Shown here: positions 45,101-57,100 of the stretch, piece by piece
Layout: every line of letters begins with the position of its first letter
Numbering within the stretch: the first letter of the stretch is position 1
Origin: Blastomussa wellsi
Lineage: Eukaryota; Cnidaria; Anthozoa; Scleractinia; Plerogyridae
DNA: 64,000 bases
Assembly: GCA_947652115.1 (NCBI GenBank)
Contig: OX393567.1
Location: forward strand, 18,361,958-18,425,957
Direction of reading: 5' to 3'
Notes under the pieces: model-generated
Databases searched by the model: none
What the model saw: only the letters and a program-made list of their open reading frames with translations
What the model was told of the DNA's origin: nothing
Position numbers and translations under genes: made by a program

Positions 45101-48100
45101 TAAGACACTTGCGCTAAACACAGAAGAGAAACATAACTTCGTCCCTTTTGAGATTCTCAACACCCTCTCAAGTACAACTCAAGTACAGTATTGTCAGTCT
45201 GACTTGTCGACTGATTGGAACGACTGAAAGAGCATGCGAGTGATCTGGGGCTAGCTACAATACTCCTGAATTTTATCAAATTCAGTCGTGAAAAGGAGCA
45301 TAAAGCATAAAACTTAATTTCCACATTTGGATTAATTTTATATAGTAGCATTCCTGCTAGTATCTCTGAATTAAAAGAAAAAATAGTAGATTACCCGTAA
45401 TCTAAATTTAAGTTTTTTATCAATGTTGAGAAGTCAGCATAAACTAATGTCTGAACTGGTTCCTCAGAAGATTTCATGTTGATTGACAAACCCTATGATT
45501 GACTTTTATTTTGCAAATTATATTTATAATTAGCAACATCTAGATTTTAACATGTCTGAAAAAGACTGATAATTAGCATACTGTCATGATTATATCAGAA
45601 TATTATGTTCATCAAAACAAGAGGGCTGCATTTGTTGAGATGCTGATAAAATGTATAAGGTTTTAACCTTTCTCAGTCTTTTTGTTGTATTTTGTGGCTG
45701 CTTTAAAAGCCACAAGGTCATGTGATCCTGGAATTGTGAATTTCAAAACTTTTGTTTTCATGTTACCCATGTTGTTCCGCACCTTTAACAAATGCTGTTT
45801 TGTGGACCTTCCGCTGCTTGATGCTAGTGTAAATGCTCTTGCTAAAAGACAACGTAAGTACATATTATCTACGTGTTCATACTGAATTTCTTAAAATTTC
45901 TCAAACTCACTACAAATGAAAGTCTAATAATTTCTGAAAGCTATTTGTGTAATTGTTTTTGGTAATTTATTGTGGTGGGTGATAGAAGTAAACTGTCTTG
46001 CGTTACAAACAACTGATCAGCTCAGCTTGATAACTAACATTTAATTGTATTTAAATTAGTTGTCTTGAAAGTTAGAAAATGTTTTAACCAACTGATGTGT
46101 AAAAACAGTAATACATGCTTTAGTTATTATGCTGCTGGTGGCAAAGTCATCTTAAGAAATGGAGAGCCTTGTAGGCAGCTGTGTGAACTAAGATGAAGAA
46201 ACTTGTCACTACCTTTCCTATTGTCTTCCGTTATAACTCCAGATTTGGTTCATCACTCGGTATTCTACCAAATTTGCCTCAGACATTTTTTAAATTTATA
46301 TTTTTTATACAATATTGGTCATACACAAACGGCGAGCTCAGGGTTGTCTTCTAGTTAATTTGACAAATGGTTCTTCTAGGTAACCAAAGTTGTTTCCTAG
46401 AATGTCTTTGATATTTATCATAATTAAGTCACTACATCGCCAGTTGTTTTCTGCCCTCAAGTATATTTACAAGCTGGCAAAAGATCCTACTGGAAAATCA
46501 AAAAGGTGTATTCAGAAACTTGACATGACAAATCACATTTGTGAAAAATATTCCTTTTACCCCAGTTTATTAGCAGTCTTTATATACTGGGCAAAAATAA
46601 GTATTCTGAAGAAACCATGCTTAGTCTAGTAAGTGGTCAGGTATGCTTATCATCTTTGATGTTATATTATGGTACCGTATCAGCTCATAAATTATAAATG
46701 GTTGTGATTCAGGTTTTTATCACCAGCTTTCTGAAAACCATAAATTGAATAAAAATTATAGACTAGAAAGTAAACAATGACATTTAAAATTCCTCATTTC
46801 ACAAAAGAACAATTATTGTAAGTTGTGAACTCTGTAGGAACTTGCTCTTTTGTAGAATGTTTTTAAAGTTATTCTTGTCTGAGCAATGAACTTGCAACAT
46901 GTGTTTTGTTAGTATTTTTAGAATAAATCATTTGTTTGTGTTTCATGATCATAAACCTGTTCAAGTTTACAATTCTAACCATTGTAAGTGATCTTAATCA
47001 GGAAGCCCCACAGAGGCCAGAGGAGCACTCCCTTATATGGTTCATATGGGAACATCATCATCATCATTTATTTCGCCTATTTTCTTAATATTGCAAAACT
47101 ACATAGAGTTTAATACACAGTGAGGTGACCTCTGGAAACCACCAGGCTTATAGTTGAGACCATCTCATACATCACAATAGGGTACATAATGTCCATTTTT
47201 GACACCTGCCCTGGTGGGCAAATTCAAGCGACTCCATGTCCCCTCAACCCCCTTGTATGCCTTAATGAACAAAATGTTGTCCTTTGTCCTAAATAGGGTT
47301 TTAAAAATAGAGTGCTTTGTCCTACACATGGTAGGTATTCAAGGTTATTCTTGTCCTGTGTAGCATCACACATTGGTTGTTCTATAGTGTAAATAAAGAA
47401 TTGAAATTGAATTAAATAGTAGTCAGCTACACTGTATATGTTGTGGTTCAATCTGTGGTGTACTAATATTTGAAGTAGAACAAAAAAGATTGGTTGCATT
47501 TCTTGTGGTTGATGGAATTAAAAAGGGACACAGAGGTTACTTATTCCCGTGGCTGTACTGTACATTATTTTACGATTTCATGTAATGGCACATGTCATAT
47601 TTGGATCAAAATCTTGGGTTGAGAAATGAGAATTAGCTACCCACCTCCAAGGAAAATGGTCTCTTGACTTTTTTGACTGCTATGACGTATTGTGTAGAAT
47701 TTTGCATTTAAATTTTACTTTATGCATGCATTATGAGACGTCTGAATATTTATTTAATTCAATGATAAAACCTTTAGTTTTCTGTATTGTTTATCCCTAC
47801 ATGTGTTACTTTTGTTGAAAATATTTGGAGGAAAATTGTATTATTGTTAAGTGGGCTGAAAAACTTCCTTGCCTGTCCTTCTAATTTCACAAAGGAGTCT
47901 CACTATTATTTTATTAATGATAATATTTTTATAACTAGTACTAATCAAAGATTAGGAGTGCGTTCGCTGCTGAAATCAACATTTTAAAATATCAGTATGA
48001 AACTCTTAACATAACTGTTGTTGATGGAGATGATTTTACCGATTTATTCATACAAATACAATGTTTGAGGTTTTTTGCATAGCGTGACACCGCTATTCAC

Positions 48101-51100
48101 GAAAAACAAAGTTACAGTCAGTGTATATAAAACTGCAGACTGTGGACTGCACTGATTAATTGTCAGCCAAAACATTATAAAATCGGCAAGTAGTAGCAGT
48201 CAAGTATAACCACAAACAACAAGATGATATCATTTCTTTGTTGCCCAACAAATGTAAACAACTCGACGCAGCAAACGGAACACATGCAGGCTAAAATGCA
48301 AACATAAAATTCACGATTACAAAGACTGTCACGGCACTGATCGGAATCTGCTGTTATATATTCGCACCTGGAGTTGTACAATTTTTGCTACAAGGTTTTT
48401 CTTGGATAACAATAAGGCAGATTTGAACAGTAGAGCGTCACAACTCCCTGCAACTATGTACGCGCGGACAGAAGTTGAATCTCCAATGACAAGCAGCTCA
48501 GTTTTATAACACAATGTGTTGCTTGGGCGAATTGCAGCATCTGTTCCTGGAAAGCACACCAGCGGTAGGCAGGCTTCTGATGTTCTGCTAAGTAGCTTCA
48601 ATCATCTTTGCCAGTGATAGCCCCAAATAAATCAATAAAACTGCAAAAAAAGTTCGACAAAATCGAAACATCGAAACCTGGAAGCACACACATGAGATCG
48701 AGGCTATTTGTGCCAGCCAGCCAGTCCAAGATGGCGTCCAAACCCTCAAATCACCTGGCATTGTGATTACACCCACGAGACATCCCGCGGGACTGACATG
48801 ATTAGTAGGCGTTCTTCAAATGCAATAAGAAAATTTTAAAATAATAACAGGTTTTTTATAATTATAGTAAGTTTGTAGTAAGTTTGTAATTATAGTAAGT
48901 TTATAGTAAGAGTGTATCAGTATAGTTAACTGTTTCATTGAATCCACTGAAATATATACCCTTTGAACCCTTAATATTTTATGTATTATTTATTTTTCCC
49001 ATTGTCAGAAGAAACAGAACAGAGTTATTAGCTACATTCCTTCTAGGCTCTTGTTGTATCCATGGCTTCAAAAACATGTTTCCCGAAGTCTCCAATATGT
49101 AATTTAAATTTACATCCAGGCGACTGTGATGTAGCCCCAGGTTTTACCATTTTTGGCAGCCCTTGAATATGTTTCTGGGATCTTTCCTTGTGGAGCCGTT
49201 TTGGAAAATATTGCAGTATACATATGAAATTGTGTCTGCAAAGTATTTGTAGATGATGGTGAAAAAACTCAAGAAACAAAAGCTCACCTTGTTTGGCAGT
49301 GGACAGCTGCTGAGAAATGTTGTGTTCTGTTTGAACAAAGCAGCTCTTTCAGGTATTGCCGCATCATTGCAGTTTTATTGTTCCACAGCGAAATTCATTT
49401 ACCTAATCATGACATGATTTTGTTTTTCCCCCAATGCAGGGGAAGCCAAATTTGTTGTGACATAATTTTGTGGAATTGTTGCAAGTTTTGTAGGAAAATT
49501 TTAAATTTATCACGGTACATACTATTTATTCCAAATTTTAAATGTTAACCTCAGAAAACACGGTAAACATTGTTCAGCTATGGCTTGCCAGGCGAGTGTA
49601 AATTCAGAGTTTGTCCAAGTTGGTTAAGAGTCATGGTTTGGAGATCTGCAATTAAAGCTGATATCTTTGTAGCAGACTGTAAAGGGAATTGTAAAATCTG
49701 CATGAACAATTTGTTTTGTATGAATTTTAATATCCTGTAAAATATTCTGACAAATGATTGCCCCTTTCCAGACTTTTCAGTGATGTTGATTAATTTTCTG
49801 GAATAATATTTATCAAAAAGGATGTGAAACAAAGAGCATAACAAATATTCTGTGGGAAGAAAAATTAAACTGAATGGCTTATTATTACATGTAGTGGATT
49901 TTCACAAAGTAAATTTAAACTGCTTTGTTAGTAATAAACAATTACAGTTTTAAATTTTAAATTATTAAAGTTTTGAATTACAATACCAATTATATATATA
50001 TTTTTAATTTACACAGGTTTCATTTAATTATATACAAAACAATATTTAAATAAAAGTAACACGTTTCATTCCTAGTGGGTCAAAATTGTAAAATTAATAA
50101 ATTTAAAATAATTCTCTTCAGTAAATATATGGCTGAATGTGTAGGTTAATTGTTGTATGCATGGATTTCCTACAAATTATGGATCTGGTCAAGCTACAGT
50201 GCATATAGTATACGCTCTTCAGAAACGTTTAAGTTTAGACTATAAAATTATTTTGATGCTCAAATTTGGTCAATTTATAAAGAATTTGCTTTGGTGGCAT
50301 AGTTATATTAGGTTACCTAGCTTTAGAAAGTTAACTCTAAGCTACATCGTATTGTTATTTATCTCATGGCATGTAGCTCCCACCCTCAGTGACGACGAAG
50401 ATGAGGATGGCGGCCATGATAACACCCTTGCATGGGATGACTCGTCTATCCATGTTGCCAGTGGGGGTACTCCGGTTACAGGTTCCTTTGTGCCGGCTAT
50501 TGGCGGTCCCTTCTCTGCTCTCACACCCAGCATGTGGCCACAGGACATCCTTTCAAGAATTCAACAGGTGTGTATTATTTTAGATTTGACTGCTATCTAT
50601 AAACCACTGTAAGTAGTTCTTCTCCAAGCTACAAAATAATCATTTTAGCCTGATTACTATAGTAGTTTCAGATTCTACTTGTCCACTCCTGGGGGTGGAA
50701 AGAAGTAATTTGCTAATTCATATGAGAAAACAGCTGTCCATGGCTGTCATGCCATGGTAAGTACATATAGCCTCTGGCCATATAACTGTATTCTTTGGCC
50801 ATACGTGAAGTTAACAGTGATTATGTTGTGACTACTGGTACTTGAACCAGTCTACAAAGATAATTGACCAATCAAAATTCATTACAAATAATAGAAAACA
50901 ATGGATGGTGATCTTCAACAGACCAGTGATGTTGAACATCCAGGCAATAGTCAAGCAGTCGTTCCACATATACAACAAAATTTGAATCCAAGAAAGCAAA
51001 TAAGTCTGTTTTGACGCTAGAATATGTACATGAGTGCCATTAAGGGATGGACACCAGCATGGTTGCCCCTAACGACCAGCAGCCGGCAGAATTAACCAGC

Positions 51101-54100
51101 TACCTGAGTCGTTTATACTAGCTACTTTAATTTGTGATAATTTAGTTCAATACTAGAGCAGATAATTATGAAATTGATAATCACCATATGCATCCAGCTA
51201 CTTCCAATTTCTTGCCAGCTGAGACTTCAAAAGTTTAAGATAACCCTGCACCGGGCTAATTGAGAAGTTGCGAGAATGACCTTGCCTGGCTGTTTACAGT
51301 CCTGGGCTTTTAACACTACTTTATTTGTAAAGAACATAATGCACCCACATAATTTGGCTGTCACCATAGTTATGATTGACGGCAGTGAGAAATGCAATCA
51401 TTGATTAGGTTTTGAACTTCAGAGTTTGCATGTTATTGAAAAGTGCAGAAATGAAACCCCTGATGCGTGCATACTAATTATTGACTGCTCTACGCTGTGT
51501 ACTCTCTAAAAAAATTAGGTTGAAACTGATTGAACTGACTTGAAAATTGTGCAGTTTTTTATGATTTTAACATTATTCTTTTCTTGATGTTTCTTGATGT
51601 ATCTTAATTTCCTCAATTTTAAAGGTAACTTTAATTATAAACGATACATTACAGAATCACCTACCAAACACATTACATCTATGATGGACTACATTTACAA
51701 GCAGCAGTAATGACTAAAAAAATTAATTTGTATTTTGAACTCCACAGACTGAAGATGCAGGAGATCGCCCAACAGGACATTATGATGAATTTGGCTTTAT
51801 GGTTGATGGAGGTAACATTGTTACATCTGATAACCTCACACATCCACACTGTTGCTAGAGATCAGAGGATTAGAGCCTCATAAACTGCAGAGCACGAGGG
51901 CAATATTGCTGTTTATCGCTTGATCCAAGTTCTATGCATGCTAATCACTAGTCACATTAACATACCTTTTGAAACTACTGACATTATAAATTTATCAATC
52001 TTTACCGCAGATACAGAATTTGAGCACAAAGACCCTGATCCTGGTAATTTTGTGACCAGTGAGGATGAAGGACTGAGATTAAAATGGACAGCTTTTTTGG
52101 AGTTCACGCAGAATCAAGATGTTGGTGATATGACTTGGGACAAGGTATGTAAACCTCTGAAATGGTTAAGTCTGCATTCGAGCCTAAGTGGCTCATCAGG
52201 CTGCTGCTTATAACAACAACAACAACCTTGAATTAAATTAAATTAACTAAACTATCTCCGGTTTCTTAGCATGATGCGACTAGGAGTATTTCTGCTACCC
52301 CCTGGATGGGATGTTAGTCCATCACATGGTTACCCCTGGGATTAAATTTGCCGGCACCCATTTATACACCTTGGTGGAGAGAGGCACTGTGAAAGTAAAG
52401 TGTCGCCCAAGAACGCAACACAATGTCCCCGGCCAGGGCTTGAACCCGTACCGCTCGTTCCGGAAGTGAGTGCACTAACCATGAGGCTTCAGCACCCCCC
52501 CCTCCTCCAGTAATTAAATGGGAAAAATATTAAATTTACCAAATTGAAAAATTACCGTTTTACTGTGCACATAGATATGTGATAATAAAATAATTCACTG
52601 TGTCAGGTGTATTGGGATGTATTTTAAGCCATTCCTCCTAGATATGGCTTGTGCCTGTGGCACTTGCTAAAATGCCTACGGCATTTGCATTAGACCCCCC
52701 CCGCCAATCGCAAATATGCTGAGAGTTCCTGAGAGGTCAACCCTCCACCTGTCTGCCCCCACCCACTTACACACAGTGCTGCAGCTGGAGATGTCAGCCT
52801 TGTGTGACCCTCCTGAAAAGTTACATGACCCCTTGCCTGGGATAAGCTCTGCCCTGCTGGGTCATTAGGCTCGCCTGTAGACTTAACATGTTCCTACAAT
52901 ACATGACTTGTGCATCATAGGACTCTTGATTATAAATTATTTTGCTTATGAACATTGTATTAGGTATCTCCAAGCTTTCCTCATTCAGACAAGTTACGAG
53001 AGCTTGTTTATCTTGGAATTCCTCACAGCATGAGAGCACCAGTAAGTACTGATTCAATCTCTTGTAATGAGGGTCGGAAGCTAACTTTTTGGCCTTGGCA
53101 CCAGCTGGCGACTTAATAAAAAGTTTTGGTCGCCAGCTAGCAATTTGTGGTCACCAGAATTTTTCCTGCTTCTGGCAGTGGAACTCGCTACAGTCGTAGA
53201 TTAACAGGAAAATTGCTTTCAATTCTATTAAATATTAAGAATTAGCGGAAAGATAGAAAGTCAGTTGTTGGCAAGGGGATAATAAATTTTATGTTGGTGT
53301 AATCGCCATGGCAGAAAATCAAAGTTAAAGGGGCATTGTCACGGTGATTTTGGAGTGTTTAGATCAATTCTGTGCTAATTGCTTGTGCAAAAAATGCTCC
53401 TGCAGAATTGCGAAGATATCGCATGAAAATTTAGCAGGAAGAGCAAACCATAACTTTCAGTTGTTTCCTATTTTGTCAGGAGATGCTTGAGAATTTGAAA
53501 AAAAATTGGCAATTTTTTTCAATTTTCAATCCACTTCCATCCTCGCCATCTGTAACAACAGACATCAGCAAATGGTTTCAATACAGTAAAATAGCTTTGG
53601 TAACAAAACTAAACCACGGTTTTGGTTTTAGCTTTTTAAAATGTTGCTTAACTGGCATAACAATGCCCCTTTAATGAAAATTTGACTATGAAATAGTTGG
53701 GTATCACATGTATCATGGTGTAAGTAGTACTGGAAATAGTTAGTTGCCCACTGGCAACCAATTGTGAAATTCTTGTTGCCAGTGCAATCTTTTAGTCGCA
53801 TTGGTGACCAGGAAGACTTAATTTCAGACCTGGTAATGCTACCGTATTTACCCGTGTATAAGTCGACCTTTCACGACCTAAAAATCAGTCCAAAAAATCG
53901 CCCTCGACTTATACATGGGTCAAAAACTAAAACCCAAGCACCAGTAAAATAAATTCGGCACAATTAGCATAACAATTGTGTCTATAATCTTACGTAAAAC
54001 ATCTTACAAACAATGATACAAAACGCAAAGTCCTTCGCTTAGCGGTCTGCGTCTAAATTAGCAGTTCAAGTTGAAATGCTTTAAAATTTATCTGCTTTAT

Positions 54101-57100
54101 GTAGACCTGAGAGTTGAAGATACTCCCTGGCACAATTTCAGAATAAACAACTGACATTTCCTGCAAAATAAAGCCGTAAATCTGCTGAGGAAAAACATCT
54201 TTCTCGCTTCGAACTCCCTGCTTGGTAACCTGGCATGATGTAAGCACGTGCAGTCATCAGTTACCAATACTCGACCGATTTTGTAGCTTGGTTACCAAGT
54301 TTTCTAAACACACTGTTGGGCCCTGTTTATCGAGCGTTCTCAAAGATTTAAGACATTCTTTGGTGTTTTGCTTGCCTGCTAAAGCTGCTTTTTCAACTTC
54401 CACAGTTAGAAAGGTTTGTCTGCAATTAGTATGTTTGATTTTGTAAGCCTGTTTCAAACGTTATGGACAAAATGCCCACTTGTACATGTGTTGTTAAAAC
54501 GATTGCGGACATGCGAGAATATTAAAACTTCACATTGAAACTTGCTGTGATTGTTTCATATTATCCATAGTACTTACCTGAACAATAATTCTAAGAAATA
54601 CAATATATTTACGTTTTCCAATAAAATGAAGAAAAGTTAGTTTTTGGCCCCAAAGTTAGGGGGTCGACTTATACACGAGGTCGACTAATACACGGGTAAA
54701 TACGGTATATATCATTTTTCATTTGTACTGATAAGTTTGTGAAGTTAAAAGAATTTTAAAATATATTGCATTTGTCTATTCCTCTCCTTTGTAGATCTGG
54801 ATGCGAATTTCTGGAGCCCTGCAAAAGAAAATCAGCAGTGATTTCACTTACAAGGTAAAGGATCCATGGTATTGTATGATCATTGATGTTACTATATATG
54901 TGTAGTTTTGTACATGTATGAATTTCAAATTACGTTTCTACTTCCTTCTCCTAATGAATTAGCAAATTGTCCGAGCAAGTGCTGATGAAAATTCTGTGAC
55001 AGCCAAGCAAATTGAAAAGGTAAATAGCTCACCTTACGTTTTCAAATTTATCCATTTTGAGTATATAGTTTATTTCCACCATTGTGAAAAGAGCTGACTT
55101 TGTAGTCACCATACTTCCTAAGTTAATCTAATAAGGTTCCTGTCAATCTGTTGAGAGCTGACTGTTCAGTATAATCAAAACATTTATTATTGTCATTTTT
55201 TCCGTCAGCACTATGATCATAATTGAAGTGGTCATGTGTACTGTTACTTGGGAATACAAGACTTGATTTGCTTGAATTTTTACTGAGGTGACAAACTTAC
55301 ATGTACCATCAACAACTGTATCACTAAAGTGGAGGTTGGGTGCCTGAGATGTCCATGGGCTTCCACTGTTGGTAGCCAGCCCCTAGACCGATTGCCGCTC
55401 CCATGGCTGACAAATCCCCGCAACCCAGCCATGAGCCCCCACGCCATGCCAAAGGACCTCTGGTCTGATCTGCCAGACCAGAGAAGGGGGCTCATGGCTG
55501 GGGGAAGCCAGAGCCCCCTAAAAAAACCCAAACCTGAGGCACCCACACGCCTAGCTAGAAGATAGCAGGCATGAAAGCAAGGAAAAAAAGCACCTCTACA
55601 GAGCCGCCCTATGCCGTATAACTGAATGAACAACCAATTTAATGTCTATGCAGGATCTGTTGCGAACTATGCCCAACAATGCATGCTTTTCATCACAAAC
55701 AAGCACAGGATTGTTGCGACTCAGAAGGATTCTTAGGTCACTAGCTTGGCTGTACACTGATATTGGTTATTGTCAAGGAATGGGCATGGTAAGGAGAGAA
55801 CATTTCTAACTTTGAAATTAAGCACTGTGGGAGAAAACTCGGTAGTCTAATTGTTAAATATTACTGGTAGTAGTAGCTCATCCCATTCAGTGGAAGTAGA
55901 CAATACCCCTATTCACTTTATGCTACATAAACCAGGATAAGCTCCCGCCAAATGGGCCACTAGGCTTGAATGCAGACTTAAAGACCATTTCCAGTCCAGT
56001 GCTCGACACTAACTTTTCAGCTTACTAGCCTCGTGCTTTGTCACAACTTAGATGTTAGTAGTAAAAAAAAATTTACTAGCCCAGTGTTGGTGTTGGCTAG
56101 GTCCGATAACAGTAGATCCCTAGCAAGACTTGGAAGCACAAAGCAAATGACTTTCTTTGAATACATAATGTTGGCAATTGCATTGTTCTGAAACCAGTTT
56201 CAATAATAAAACAATTTTTGTGAACATAGTCTGGTAGCATGAGATGTCCATGCTGAAGTTCTGATCTTCAGTTTCCGAGAAAAGTGTTTGTTTTTGTCTT
56301 GCTTGAGGAAGACAGAAACTGCTTCAGCCAATTTCATTTTGTTTACCAGCTAGCCAAAGTGGCTAGTGGAAATCGAAAACCTACTAACCAAAACTAAATT
56401 TCTACTAGTCTATGGCTAGTTGGCTACCGTTAGTGTCGAGCCCTGCAGTCCATACTGCGCAGTCTTGGGATTTGTTTACATTTCTGTTTTGAATTCCTTG
56501 ATACGTTACACTTCGGTAACTGCATACATGAAGTTTTTGAGTCCGCCATTATGGGTTGTTTTGTTTGGGAGTTCACAATGAGCTGAAACGTCGGTTTGGA
56601 ATATCGCCGAGGTTCGTTTACTCTTTATTATTGTTTTGCAAGGATATTGGATGTTAATAATGAAGAAAAAGGTAAGTTTTTACCCATAATTTTCATTTTG
56701 GTTTGTTTACATTTCATCGTGAGGCATGGTAAACATTGCAGGCGGAGATTGCACAGTATGGACTGGAAATGGCCTTTAACATACCTAAATTAAGCACTGC
56801 GTACAAATTTTCAACTCAAGGGGTAAATTGGTGGGGTTCAGTGAATATCGCATCAGATAATTCAAATCTCATGGAAGCACGGTTATTGGGACATAAATGC
56901 AATGGTTAAGTGTTTTTTTCATTTGCACACTGTTGCTGGGGGACAAGTGGCAAGCTCAGATCACCCAAAGAGTTGTTGACCAATATGTTGATATAAATTA
57001 GTGTCCATAACATGGACATGAATTGTGTCCCTGCAACTTGTCTCAAGTTCTTAGTTTGTTCTTGCTTTTCAAACCATTGTTATGTTTCAGGGACATGACT

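Larger units (their letters stand above)
39276..50376 (+). other. First intron of SGSM3, repeat-rich
   Basis: No supported exon inside. It contains a hairpin near 39859-39900 (TTTCCAATCGGCC/GGCCGATTTGAAA), TAA repeats near 39789-39805, five delimited elements between 41.7 and 43.8 kb, a TTA microsatellite near 44988-45030, and AATATGGCGGC-type YY1-like motifs near 44597 and 48730 that might mark further start sites. 45.7-50.3 kb is AT-rich without clear features. Confidence 0.5.

Noticed and set aside
45682..45855. Exon-like open stretch ending in a GTAAGT donor
   Set aside because: Its translation matches nothing in the SGSM3 family, no convincing acceptor fits the phase of exon 1, and the opposite strand is also open.
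53066..53840. Two similar segments with GGTCGCCAGC/TGGTGACCAG words that might bound one large element
   Set aside because: The similarity is weak and the segments are separated by a clearly delimited TTAA element; no consistent ends were found.
55280..55633. 117-codon minus-strand frame rich in Gly, Arg and Trp
   Set aside because: Explained by the GC-rich repeat; the plus strand is open too and the frame runs to the edge of an SGSM3 exon.
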